A stretch of 64,000 nucleotides of DNA from Lactarius indigo. Lineage: Eukaryota > Basidiomycota > Agaricomycetes > Russulales > Russulaceae. Under the pieces are notes generated by a model. The model made no database searches, was not told the origin of the DNA, and worked only from the letters and a program-made list of their open reading frames with translations. The stretch's first letter is position 1, and each line of letters opens with the position of its first letter. Where the stretch lies: positions 62,001 through 126,000 of the forward strand of contig JAFKAC010000090.1 in the NCBI GenBank assembly GCA_025766275.1, written 5' to 3'. Below, piece by piece: positions 18,995 to 30,515 of this stretch. The translations under genes were made by a program, and so were the position numbers.

Positions 18995-21215
18995 TCACAC
19001 CACAGTCACACTTCCTATGTCACTTTCTTCGCTCTCAAGCTCATCGATCTCCTCCACTCCCTCCTCCTCATCGATTTCCTCCTCCTCGTCCTCAATCTCC
19101 TTGTCCTCAGCCTCCTCAATCTCGTCCTCCCCCTCAGAAATATCAATGACCTCACCTGGAATGGTAAGCGCGTCTCTTTCTTCTTTTTTTATAGCCCGGC
19201 CCTCGACCCCATCGCTGCGCTCCATGATGTCTTGAACTGCTGGGGCAGTTGGGGCAACAACTTCGGTGGATGGCGGCACTTCACTGGTGACCATCAATCC
19301 GAGGGGCTCGAAGAATTTGTCTCGTATGAAGCGATGGACGTGGCGGGCATTTTCTGTACCAAGGCCAAAACCCGAGAGGAGCGACTCATCCAGCTCGAAG
19401 AGCTGGATCGCGTCATTGTACCCGAAGTTGAACAAATTGGTGTGGCTATCGAGGTAAGTTAAGTTTGGCACCGGTTCCTCGATGTCCATGAGGGTGAGTA
19501 TCTCGTATACCAACGGGACTCGCCCTTGTGATCGGCAATCCGCTAACAATTCCGGGGAACCGTAGGCTGGTGGGGAAGGTGACTCGCTCTCCGTGGGGGT
19601 GGATGCTGGTGCCTCGGTATGTACAGTGATGTCGCTGATTTGTGTAGCGTACGAGGGACCCGGGCCTGACCCCGGTTGAACCTGGGTTCCTGACACGACA
19701 TAGGAGTTCTGCGACCCCCCACACCTGGTGTAGGTGTAATGTTGATGGTGATGTGTACCTCTGGTGCCGCACGAGCACCCGCGCCCCTCGGTTTCTTCGT
19801 GGGTGGGCGATTGGACAGCGATGTATTTGGTCACAAGAATACATCTGCTTTTCTGATCGCCTGAATATCGGTAAGTTTTTGTTCATCACTTATGTTTTTC
19901 TTTTGCTTACAATAAGTTTTGCCCACAGCGTCATCTCGCCATGCTTGATATCTTTGTGCTCCCCCTGTACGCCCGGACTTGAAGGCTCAATCCAGCAATA
20001 CTTACGCAATCCGGTGGCTTTGGAGTGTTCACTGCATAGTAGGTGTCTCTGTAGACTGAGCAGATGGTTGTCTTGACTTTTTGCTTCCGGCGTGGCCTCC
20101 GGGGGTATATCATCGTCACGGGATCGTTTCTCCTTCTTTTTCCCCTTTCCGCATGTCTTCGGTCGACCCAACGTGCTCTACAACCCCCGAAAAAGTGAGT
20201 TTTCTTTTATTTGTCAAGAGTGTCCATCACTTACCACATCTTTTATTTCCATCGTCACTGTGCATGTCCGTGCCACGAGTGCCTTTTCTTGCACAGTGGC
20301 GACGGCCACTTTCCAGTCCGACGGGCAGGTGAGAGACACCCAAGTCCGATTCCCACCGCTGACCCGATACCCCAGATGCATGTCTTCGTGAGCATTGAAT
20401 CGCTCCAATGCCTTGGCTTCAAAGTCTGGCCAAGTCATGTCGGTTTGGGCAGCAAAGGTCTGCCTGACCTGGTCCCTGTCGACTTCAACCCGAAACTGCC
20501 AAACTTCGCGACATCAGTGGTAAGTGTTTCACCGACTCAAGGCGACGTACCTCCTTTGCTGACTTCCTTATTTGGATAGCTTTTCTTTTGTTGGACCAGC
20601 GCTGACTTGCTGCTGTCCTCGCGCGTACTTGTTGCTGTACGCCCATCTCTCTCAGCAACCTCAACACCTGGCGCAATGGCAGCGCGAGCCTACTCGTCTG
20701 GCCGTGTGGCTACTGGATGTAGGACGGGGTTTGGCGGCTGGTCATGGGGGTAGTGCCCGTAACCCCATGGCTGAGGTTGCGCATTGCCGGCCCCAGGATA
20801 GGACGGGAAGTGGGGATGGAATGGAGGGTAAGCCAATGGCACACCATATGGATGCATGCCATACGGTTGCACGCCATATGGTTGCGCGCCATATGGTTGC
20901 GCATAGATAGGTATGTTCACATCCATACCAGCAGCATGATACTGACCATTGCCACCCGGAACAGGATATGCCCCGGCATGTGAAGGCTGGAACGATGGCA
21001 GCGGTGGAATGAATGGTTGCTGCTGGATTACTGGCAGTGGTGCTGGCGGTGGTAGCGTTGGGCCCATAGCTGGACCAGGGCCAGTTGCGCATACTCGACG
21101 AGCTCGTGGAGGCATTGAGAGTATGACGGTTGATGGCACCAAAGGGGGTCAAGATCATACTTATAGTCCGGTGCAGTGGGCCATCTTCATACTCCAATTC
21201 TATGGTGGCTGACAC
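18995..21215 (-). CDS. Spliced accessory gene of the DNA transposon, unknown function
   Basis: The coding segments look spliced. An N-terminal IELEYEDGPLHRTISMIL part is followed by a Pro/Gly/Tyr-rich segment with four QPYG/HPYG repeats (about 20830-20900) and then TWPDFEAKALERFNAHEDMH...CPSDWKVAVATVQEKA...VTMEIKDV (about 20445-20215). Next comes KYCWIEPSSPG...GEMTLWAKLIV (about 20165-19890). The last exon, 19834 down to 18995, holds a Ser/Pro-rich stretch, a possible SAM-like helical region (YLDSHTNLFNFGYNDAIQLF) and a 60-residue acidic tail. Exon joins are my reading, and a TAG after ATRPDE (about 20690) suggests damage. I recall similar transposon-linked proteins from mushrooms but cannot name a function. 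It is on the opposite strand to the transposase, 3' ends facing. Confidence 0.55.
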
Positions 21216-22166
21216 TGGTGCCTACATAGCACACACAGCCGTCGCTTGCACATTTTGTGGTCATCAAAGACACAGGATTTGTCAATGTTTTCGAACTCAT
21301 TGGCAATCCCAACAGTGGCCGTGTGCGCAAGCCAATGCACATGTGCCAGCAAGCCCACGGAACGTTTGGCAATAGTGCCATTCTGACATTGGTACTCTGT
21401 AGCACCTACTTTCAATATATTACATGACTCTCCCTCCTGTATTGTTGGATGAATTGTATTTTGCCAACACAACTAGAGCGTGTTGCAGAGAGTCGGCATG
21501 GTGATTCCACCCTGAGCTCGACTTCGCATCGAAATTGGTCCACAGATTCCTAAATTTAATTTTCAATTGCTACGAATTTTCATTTTATTTCATTTTTAAT
21601 TACTACAAATAATTTCTCGTGAGAAATTAGTTCAGCAGACTTAACAGGACACCCTTTCAGGCTCAGCCTGGACGCCTAATGTGGTCGCAAGGGGCCCCCC
21701 ATTTTGGATTTTGCTGTAATGACTGTGCATCAGTCAGCACAATAAGATAAGGCTATTATTAGACATGATGTGTCAGTGTCTGACTCATTACTATTACACA
21801 TACCTTTAGTAACAAGGTTTAGTAGTAATTCGATCTCAGCCGCAGCAGCATATATAAACCCTCATGTAGCATCCTAAGTGGAACCAACTTGTCCTCTTGG
21901 TTCTCCACTCAGGTGTGTATCCTCTTGTACCTCCCTTACTCTTCTCCAATATTAACTTGTCCTCTTGGTTCTCCACTCAGCATGCCATTGTGTGATCACC
22001 TTGCCTACAGTCTTGTATAAAGACTTCAAGTGTGCATACCCTCTGCAGTGACTGTATGTTCAGCATGTGACTTGTCTCCATGCTAGGCTTGAGCGTGTTA
22101 CCAGTTCAGTTCACTAACATTTCCCTTGGTCTAGTTGTACACGATAAGTCATACTGCTACAATTTG

Positions 22167-22732
22167 CAGTGACTTAGCAAACTGATCCTTCAACTTAAGG
22201 AAGTGGACCACAGTGAACTTAGTGTGGTCGTCTATGAAGGTGGCTGTGTACACTGAGCCTTGCAGGGACTGAGTCTGCATAGGACTGGTGAGGTCACTGT
22301 GCACAATCTCAAATTGATGTGTTGTCCTCTTGTTGGAGGACACAGAAAAGGGTTGGTGAGTGGACTTGCCCATCTTGCACCCACAGCAGACTGTGTGGGT
22401 CATGGTGGAGCTATCTATGTCCATGCCAGTAGTGGCAGAGGGACCATGCACCTTTAGTGCTGCAGGGGAGATGTGTCCCATGCATTGATGCCAGATATCA
22501 AGTGTGGCAGCACTTGATTTTGTGTGGGCATTGAGGCTGACACTGGTTGCATCCAACCAGTAAAGGTTGTCCTTAAGGTAGCCTTTGGCCACACACTTTT
22601 GGTTGACAGATATTTTAAAAGAGCCACTGTCAAAGGCAATCTCAGCACCCTTTTGTGCTAGGGTGTGCATTGACAAGAAGTGCATTTTCACCTGTGGTAG
22701 GTGTAGCACATTACTGAGGGTGATAGGGATAC
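22167..22732 (-). pseudogene. Copia pol: pre-integrase and integrase N-terminal part
   Basis: Minus-strand frame with NVLHLPQVKMHFLSMHTLAQ, the GAG-pre-integrase zinc motif (WHQCMGHIS...CCGCKMGKSTHQPF), and the integrase start FEIVHSDLTSPM...ATFIDDHTKFTVVHFL. It runs continuously between the two inserted LTRs and joins the fragments at 16655 and 23292. Confidence 0.88.
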
Positions 22733-23286
22733 TGTTGATAAGTAGCCTGTGCGCACTTAGCGGCTCTAAAGGACTTGCAGACATGGACTGCTTTAGATAA
22801 GATATATTGGACCTGTAGATTAGATTATATGATCTGTACAATCTTGAACTTCTTAGCTTATCTATGACATCATGTACAATGACATCATGTAGAACACTCT
22901 GGACATTTCATTGTACTCCATACTTTGTTCTCTTTACAGCATTATCTTTATTGTGATGTCACTATGATATCATACTTGTCCAGACTTTCTTTGTTCTGGT
23001 CGCCTTGTTCTCCTTTGGTACATTCCTTTTGTCCTGTATGTAGAACAACGCTCCTTGTATTCTGTGACCCTATGTTACTATCCTTGTACTAGTGTCACAC
23101 CTCTGTATAGTATAAGTAGAGTACTCTGTACACCCTGGTCCACATCAGTTCTCACTCTGTTGTGTGCCAGACACTTCTGCTTTACCTTGCTAGATCTCCT
23201 GTTGCTGCTTTCCAGCCACCCAGCCTATCTCACCACAGAACACTTTGTCCCTCTGTGAGTATGCTATCTATGTGTGCTGTTCATCA
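22733..23286 (+). mobile_element. Solo LTR of the same copia family, opposite orientation
   Basis: 554 bases, TGTTGATAAGTAG...CTGTTCATCA, related to the element's own LTR at 12032-12645 but inverted. Perfect target duplication GATAC at 22728-22732 and 23287-23291. It splits the copia frame between the protease and pre-integrase parts. A TATA-like GTATAAGTAG lies at about 23117. Confidence 0.87.
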
Positions 23287-23291
23287 GATAC

Positions 23292-24243
23292 CTTGGCTCA
23301 TTGTAAAGATGACAGACCCAACACCCACTTGGTCTATAGTGGACTTGTCCCCTAGGCGTACAGTGCCTTTGGTTGGGGTATAGTCCTTGAAGTCAGACCG
23401 GTGTGGTGTAATCTGGTGTGTAGCACCACTGTCCATCATCCAATGCACATGCAAGGCAGCATACAAGGCAACACCAATTGATTCAGAAGCCCAGTCTATG
23501 GCAGGCTCTTCAACCTCCTTAATGGAGGCAGTGGTAGGTACAAGTATGTGGCTATTGGTGGCTTTATTGCCTGCTTTCTCTTTCTCCTTAGCATCAGCCT
23601 CATCCTTCTTCCTCTTCCTACAATCAGGCTTAATATGGCCCTTTTTGTTGCAGTAGTGGCAAGTTAGACCAGAGTGGTCCTTCTTGCCCTTCTTGCCTGT
23701 CGACTTGATGGGGGCCACCTTGTTGAGGGAGGAGCCAGAGGGCCCAGAGCAGTGAGCCTCCTCCAACACTATGCATGCTATGATCTCAGCGTGCTTAAGT
23801 GTGGAGGGAGCCCCACTGGTGAGGATTGTTGAGGCCAACACCTCATAAGAGGGCAGCAGTGTGTGAAGGAGAATGAGACAGAATTGGATGTCAGAGACAC
23901 CCATCTGTGCGTTGGAAAGGGCAATCCTTAGCTCATTGAGCTTGGCCAGCTGAGCAGCCATGGGTGTGGAGTTGTCTAGTCAGGCTTGAGTTATTTGAAT
24001 CTACATATTAAAGATAGTGGTGCTACCTGAAGCACCAGCATATACATCTCTTAACTTGTCCCACTTTGCCTTGAAGGTGGCATAGACGGTATTGTCTGCC
24101 ACAAGGGAATAGACATCTGGTTTGAGGTATAGGTGGAGGTATGCCTTGGAATGATGCTGAATGGATTCCCACTCATCAGTGGTAACACCAGATGGGGGTG
24201 AGTCCAGGAGGAACACTGTTAGAGTCAAGGAGGAGTACAACAC
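23292..24243 (-). pseudogene. Copia gag and protease, truncated
   Basis: On the minus strand, a gag fragment (24243-24001; SIQHHSKAYLHLYLKPDV...FKAKWDKLRDVYAG) is followed after stops by a second frame from 23961. That frame has the helical gag segment, a CCHC zinc knuckle CHYCNKKGHIKPDC and the protease motif MMDSGATHQITP. The true 5' end and the 5' LTR are missing; sequence homologous to a copia start ends near 24243. At least two in-frame stops separate the two parts. Confidence 0.82.
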
Positions 24244-24308
24244 ATACTACTGTACATCACATGACAGGGTGCATATACACGCTCTGGCATACATATGTTC
24301 ATCCTTCA

Positions 24309-24467
24309 GTTTCTTCCACTCCACGAAACTGAGGGTATGTTGCTTGTTCACTGTTAGTCATTTTTCCTTCTATTAACTTCCTGTAGAACATTTTTGGTTA
24401 TTAGGTGACTAGGATAAATACAGTTTCTTCCACTCCACAAAACTGAGGAACATTTTTGGTTATTAGG
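24309..24467. repeat. Short direct repeat
   Basis: The phrase CAGTTTCTTCCACTCCAC(G/A)AA occurs at about 24308 and 24420, and AACATTTTTGGTTATTAGG at about 24387 and 24448. This marks a local duplication beside the truncated copia 5' end. No gene in 24244-24500. Confidence 0.5.
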
Positions 24468-24563
24468 TTTTCATAGGTTATGGGTCCTGCTGCCCATCCA
24501 TAATCTTGATGTCCTAGCCAAACATATCCTTGATAACTCCCTTCAATTCTTTCCAGTCTCACT

Positions 24564-26913
24564 ATGACATCTGGAAATACATCTGCCAGAACAGTACCAC
24601 TGGTGGGCAACACTGGGGGGACTGACCCCTCTGCTGCTGCCTCTGCCACCAGTCAATCCTCCGGTGCACCTGCTGGTCACTCCTCATCCGATCATGGGCA
24701 CAGTGTCTTCATAGATGGAATCCTCCTCACCAAGCATGTCCTAATGCCAGACTCAACTTGGCTGGTGGACCTCATCCTTGACAGAGCCAAGTCCATTGGG
24801 AAGACTGGAACCTACACCTCAACTATGTGGTAGATAAACAGGCATTCACCAAGTGGCTGGACAGAAGTGTTCCATGCCCCGATCCCAAGCTCCACATGAG
24901 AGGTGCACAAATTTGGAAGATTAATGATTGCACCCTATGAGCCTTCATCCTAGAGTGTGTATCTCATGTTGACCATGATATTGCATGCAAGCTCCCCACT
25001 GCCCATGAAGTTTATGAAAAACTCCAAAAGTGTCATGAACAGATGGGACTACACACACAAGTCCTGCTCCTAAACAAGGCCCTCACCATTTGATTCCAGA
25101 ACCACGTACCCTACGTTGTCACCACGAATCAGATAAAGCAACTATGGGAAGGGATCATGAAAATTGGCCAATTCAATAACAACAAACTCCTTACTGTACT
25201 CTACCTGAATGGGATGAGCAATAACCTCCCCCAGCTCCAATCATTCATCAACAGCATGCTCAACCAGCCTGACTTCTCTTCCAACAAGGTCATGGAGTGC
25301 CTTGAAGACAAAGATGCCCTCCAGGATTGGCATGCCAAAGATGGAGGTGGCAACACCACCCTTGCTGCAACGACACAGACGAGGACCAATGCCATTAGAC
25401 CAATCTGCTCAAATTGCAAGCGTAGCAACCATCAAACTGACTTCTGCATTTCTCCTGGTGGAAAAATGGCTGGCAAATCACTCGAGGAAGCATGCACTGC
25501 TCAATGCACAGCATCAGGGAGACCTCTGCAAGTGAATTGTTTGCAGACACCTTCTATGACCACTACATCCACAGCTCAAGTTGCTCAAGCCATGAACCCC
25601 ACAAGCAACATACCCTCAGCAGGAACACTCAGTGGGCCTATAATGGTCAATGGGCAAGCATACATGCTCATCCTGCAACCAATGCCTACTGCAACTGAAA
25701 ACATGGGCCTCACAGCAATCACTACAGCTGACTTTCACGTTGACATGAGTGAGGGTGACCTAATGGAGTACAGAGCTCTGCTAGTGAGCAAAGACAACCC
25801 CTCCCTAGCCTCTGTTGACTGGGTGGTGTACACATGCAAAGAAAACACTCCCTCTGCTGACTCTCCATTCATTCTCGACACTGGCATGACCTGCCATATC
25901 TCCCCCACATGCTCCAATTTTAAGTCATTCTCAGTCATCCCACACCATCCTGTAAAGGGACTTGGTGGTGCTACCGTATTCACTGTCGGCATGGGCACTG
26001 TGGACCTCCGCATCACTAGTGGTCGCAGGCTTACTCTGTTACGCCCTAGCAGGGGCATGGGTTCTAGGGGTTTCAAGTCACACAAGTATCAAGCGAAGAC
26101 TTCTGTTGTCTTATTGCTATGAAATACAAGTGGCGAAAGTGTGGCACAGGGTGCAGCACTACTCTGTAATGTAGGACTCCTCATCCAAAGTGTCTGACAC
26201 TTCTCTACACTTGATCTTGCTAGTGCACAGAGTATAACAGGTGTGACACATTGATATAGTTCAACTGCAAAGACTTCGAAGTGTCCTGGTTAAGGACTGA
26301 GGTAGGGGATGCACAAGAAGAAGGGAATAGAGTGAGGTCACACCAAAGTACGAAGGCAAGGTTGCTAGATTGCAAATGAAGCCAAGTCTGGCTTCCTACG
26401 GTCTATAGTACAGGTTTATATAGGACAGGGTTCCAAACAACATGAACACAAGTTCACACAATATCAAAGAGACTAAACGGAGCAAGCAGAAGTTCGGATC
26501 AAAGAAACAGCGCCACTAGTAACAGTAGCTCCTTTGGTAACAAGGTATAGTACAGAAGGGGAAAGGCAGGGTGGAGACATACTGTGACTGAGGTCCGAAG
26601 CGTCGGATCATAACATACTCTTCACAACATACTTTACATCCCAGAAGCTACAGTAAGACTCGTTTCTATGCTCTCCTTAACTTGGGATGGCGGGTATAGC
26701 TGTCACTTTGACTCCAATGCCTGCTGGATCAGCAATAAGAGTAACACAATCATTGCACATGGTTCTATCTCCCCCTTGCAGCACCTTTATACACTCTCCA
26801 TCCCTGCGTCTGCATACAGTCCAGCTGCGAAGATACCCATTGGCACACAGGTGATGCTCAGTAAAAAAGAAAGTCAATCAAAAGTCTGCTCAAAGTCAAT
26901 AAAAAGTTATTGA
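24564..26913 (+). pseudogene. Second copia-like gag-pol, plus strand, decayed and interrupted
   Basis: Open pieces read gag N terminus (24564-24833), then TKWLDRSVPCPDPKL...VYEKLQKCHEQMG with stops. The frame at 25157-26036 has a CCHC knuckle (CSNCKRSNHQTDFC) and a protease-like ILDTGMTCHISP. After the LTR, 26621-26860 continues with ILYIPEATVRLVSMLSL and HLYTLSIPA, as in copia pre-integrase. It then runs into the TGACTTTT array, so integrase and RT are missing. Confidence 0.75.
26037..26615. mobile_element. Solo LTR, 579 bases
   Basis: TGTTACGCCCTAGCAGGGG...GATCATAACA with a perfect target duplication TACTC (26032-26036 and 26616-26620). It splits the protease-proximal part of the plus-strand copia frame. 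A related copy in the same orientation is at 30516-31083. Confidence 0.88.
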
Positions 26914-27420
26914 CTTTTTCATTGACTGACGTCCTATTATTTTGACTTTGAAAGTCAGGATTTAGTCATGAAAAAGTCAAGCTAAGGTCAATATATAGTC
27001 ACTTGGTAGTCAATGACCTTTTGTTGACTTTTCATTGACTAAGGTCTTATTTTTTTGACTTTGAACTGACTATGAGAGTCGAGATTCTAGTCATTAAAAA
27101 AGTCAATGAAAAGTCAATGAAAAGTCATTGTAAGTCATTGACTTTTAACTGACTTTTTGTTGACTGAGGTCCTATTTTTTTGACTTTTAATTGACTACAG
27201 AAGTCAAGTTCCAGTCATTAAAAAGTCAACAAAAAGTCATTGACTTTTCATTGACTTTTTGCTGATTGAGGTCCTATTTTTTTGACTTTGAATTGACTGA
27301 GGTTTGACTTTTAACTGACTTTCAAGTCAATTTGAAGTCAAACCAAAGTCAAACAAAAAGTCAAACCAAAGTCAAGTCAAATGAAAGTCAAATGAAAGTC
27401 GACCCAGAGTTGAGAAAGAG
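26860..27420. repeat. TGACTTTT/AAAAGTCA array with about 105-120 base period
   Basis: A phrase GTCCTATTTTTTTGACTTT recurs near 26930, 27050, 27167 and 27270 (spacings about 120, 117 and 103). Between these are dense, two-strand-symmetric TGACTTTT and AAAAGTCA words, so the unit folds back on itself. It ends in simple AAAGTCAAA repeats (27310-27400). Confidence 0.7.
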
Positions 27421-27628
27421 TCACACAGTAGCCAATCATATGATCAGTTCTTCTCACAGCAAAAAAAAATGTATTTTTTTTTTTAGATCAACAAGGAGCC
27501 CACCTCTGACAGTACATAGAGCATGAGATGTATAAGATGGCTGCTATGCAGCCTTGGTGTTGTGCTTCAATTTGCGCTACACCTAGTTAGTCATAGTTGA
27601 ATATCTGAGAAAAGAGTTGACTTACCTT

Positions 27629-29202
27629 GCTGACAATGCTCTTGATATCTTCTTTGGAGGGTTGTTCTGGCTTTGGCACTCCTGAAATTGCCCTGATGAG
27701 ATCTGCACAATGGGGTGAGCAATGGTGCAAGGAGGAAAAGAGGAAAGGGCAATGTACCCTTTCTTGTTGGTTGTTTGCCCTGCAACTTGATGTTGTGCTC
27801 ATCAACCCACAGCATAAGCTTGTCACATTGGAGGGCCTGGAGGTGCAAGTGTGAGCCGTCATCATCACCCAATTCCTAAAGAAAAAATAACCATTAGAAG
27901 TAAACAGTAGCTTAGTGGATGAAATTGAAATGTACCTCAGACGACAAAGCTACCTTCAGGCTCTCATCCCTGGGGTCCTCAACAGGGGCCACCGTCACTG
28001 AAGATGGCTTCGACTGCGACTGGGTAGCCACATTGTTGTCATCCATCATGGGATGGTTGCCCTTGGCCCTGGCTGCCTGTGTTGATGGGGCCCTGGAACG
28101 TGTCATCTTGTAAGGGGCAGGTTCATTGGAGTCCTACAGAAAATGGATAATTATTAGCGGAAGTAGCAATGGGATAATACATACCTCAAATGATGAAGTT
28201 GCTGCTCTGACCTGGACTTGGGCACCCCACCATGGGCTCATGCACCCAGGGTCCTCAACAGGTGTCGCTGAATGCGACTCAGACTGTGGCTGGGAAGCTT
28301 TGTTGGAGGAGGAAGTCGTCATTGTTGTCATTGGACGCTTGGCCTTGGCCTTGGCTGTCCGAGTCGACAGAGCCTTCGCATGTGATGTGGTGTCATCCCA
28401 CTTGACATGCAACGTCTTGGGGGGTGCAGGTTCGGCGGTCGGGGTCTGTGAGTAGTAATGCAGCATGTGGGGGGGGGGATGTCATGACAGTTCAGTGGTA
28501 AGAGGAAAGGATAAATATGTACTGGCTGAGAAGCTGCACCAGATTGGACCAATGACATGAAGGTGGGACGGGGGGAAGGAGGCTGGCATTGAGCTAAGAG
28601 ATAGTTAGCTATTAGCACATGAAATAAACTGCAGACTCACCTGCATTGGAACCCACAGATGTTCCACTAGCACCATCATCGGGTCTTGAATGCTTCCCAT
28701 TTTGCTGTGGCAGGCTTGGATCATGCCTACACTTCGCCTTGGGGACAGCGTTCCTCACTGACTCGGGTGACCAGGGTGACTGTACCTGTCTAGAAGATGT
28801 AGAGAGTTGAGGACGAGGGGATTTGAATGAGGCACGACAAGGAGACAGCTGTGAGGGGCAGGAAGAAGGTGTGATACTGGATGGAGTAGAAGGGTGGGAA
28901 GCTGTGGTGTGGGAAGAACTGCTGAGTTGGCTGGAAGGAGGGGGGCAGGAAGATCTGACAAGGCTAGGGGTGGAAGGACAGGAAAGAGATACAGAGGAAC
29001 TGGAACACTTTTTAAGGCATTCCAACACACCACCAAGGACTATATCGGCCTTCCAATTGAAGGTGCACAGTGAGAGGAGAGGAGCTGAATGTTCAAGTGC
29101 TATGAGAGCCTCATACCACTCACCAGGAAAGTTGGTCTTGAAGAAAGACTTCTTGTGCATCTTGTCTGCAATGGTGCAGGGATCATGCTTGAGTGGTTCC
29201 AT
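27629..29202 (-). pseudogene. Spliced, Ser/Pro-rich gene of unknown function, probably transposon-associated and truncated
   Basis: The first exon from ATG 29202 encodes FFKTNFPGEWYEALIALE...LCTFNWKADIVLGGVLECLKK, then a Ser/Pro/His-rich tail. Good splice sites connect further exons: one around 28595-28520, one 28455-28187 (EPAPPKTLHVKWDD...VEDPG), one 28135-27953 (EPAPYKMTRSR...VEDPR), then HLQALQCDKLMLWVDEHN and DLIRAISGVPKPEQPSKEDI (27703-27629), ending at a GTAAGT donor. The two EPAP...VEDP exons are internal duplicates. No later exon is visible. I recognise the tryptophan-rich first part as a type seen in mushroom genomes but not its function. Confidence 0.5.
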
Positions 29203-30515
29203 GTGGGTGTGAGTGACAATGATTGCTGATGAATGTGCTCAAAAGCACATGTGTGAGAAATGTGGGCAGAGAGTGGGAAGGAGGGAAGTTAAAGGAGAGC
29301 AGCCCAAGAAAGCGATAGGACACAGGAATTGGCAACAAGGAATGAGCCAAGGAGTACGCAAAGTCAAGCAACTTAAGAGGCAGGGGGAGAGAGTCAAGCA
29401 GAAGAACACTTTGCAAAAATCATGAGATTAATCGCGAAGAGAGGTTTCCTAGAGAAGGACAAAAGTTAGTGGGATGGAGTAGGGGTAATGAGATGAGAAT
29501 CGATCTTGAAGCAAAGGAGGGAAGGTGGTGTGAAGAAACAACGTTGGGTGTCCTAGACTTTGGACCTGACCTCAAAAAGTCGTTAAATCACACAGGAGAA
29601 GGGCAGACAGGAATGAAAAAAAATGGGGGAAATTGACTGCTTCATTCCAAGTGCAAACTTGAAGCCTTTATACACGTGGTCTGTACCTAAGGTCAACAAA
29701 ATGAAATCGCAACTAAGTTGAAAAGTGAGAGGAGAGAAATGTAAAGTGGGGAAAGGTAAACTGAAAGTCTGTGGTGTAGACAGAGTCGATGAGCAAAACA
29801 CATGGCCACAATGAAGCAAGCAAAGCACGAGTCAAGAGTAAAGTAGGGGAGTTGGTGAGGATGGGCACATGGCCAAACAACAGCGCCAGAGATCTTGATG
29901 ATGTGCACTACAAGTACAAGAAAAAGTCAGAAATGGGTAAGTAAAATCAAGAAATATATTGGGCACACCTGTGCCCAAGACAGAGAGCGTGAACTAGAAT
30001 GATTTGACTAAAGGTCATGGCTTGAGAGGCAATGACACAAAGTCGATCAGCTGAGGGTGAAGATACCAAGGAGGCGAGGAAGACAGCGAGGAAAGCAAAG
30101 GAATGATGGGTGGTGGAAGCATGGTAGACTTGAGGCTATTGGTGTTGCAGTTGGGAGGCTTGAAGGTGATGTTAGCCCAGTACGGGCAATTGGGTGGCAT
30201 CTGATAATGGTGGAAGAGATGGGGAAGATGGTGAGGCAAGGAACAACAGATTCAACAACGAGATGAAAGAGAAAGGGTGAAAGATGAGGCAAGGTGAAGT
30301 GAACAAAGACAGTTTGATGAGTTGGTGGTGATGGACGAGATACAGTGTGATGGGTGACAATTGCAGAGTGGCTGAGATACTTGGAAACAGCCAGTTTCAG
30401 GCCCAAGGGCCATGCTGCCATTACACCGATTGATGGATTACCTTCCACTTCAGCTCTGTGATCATTGCACCATCTGCATGTCACACCATGCACTGCATGG
30501 GGGGTCGGGACTGGT
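29203..30515. other. No gene seen
   Basis: This is purine-rich sequence with many short open frames in all registers. None has a recognisable domain or convincing splice pattern. Confidence 0.5.

Larger units (their letters stand above)
16991..21716. mobile_element. 4.7 kb Tc1/mariner-type DNA transposon with two genes
   Basis: Terminal inverted repeats of 29 bases at 16991-17019 and 21688-21716 differ at one position. They start CAGC(G/A)AAATCC and continue through a G6C4 block. Each end is flanked by TA (16989-16990, 21717-21718), the Tc1/mariner target. Inside are a spliced transposase gene on plus (17737-18814) and a large spliced gene on minus (18995-21215), converging. A solo LTR (17188-17620) sits between the left end and the transposase. 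Bases 21216-21687 are AT-rich without a gene. Confidence 0.85.
16656..22161. mobile_element. Solo LTR (about 778 bases) split by a DNA transposon
   Basis: The left part (16656-16990) starts TGTCACGG and the right part (21719-22161) ends GCTACA. The target duplication ATTTG is perfect (16651-16655 and 22162-22166). Removing the insertion and one copy restores the copia integrase frame FAKSLQ/MYLAWG. The right part has a TATA box (ATATATAAACC, about 21851) and the doubled phrase ACTTGTCCTCTTGG (about 21889 and 21956). Confidence 0.82.
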
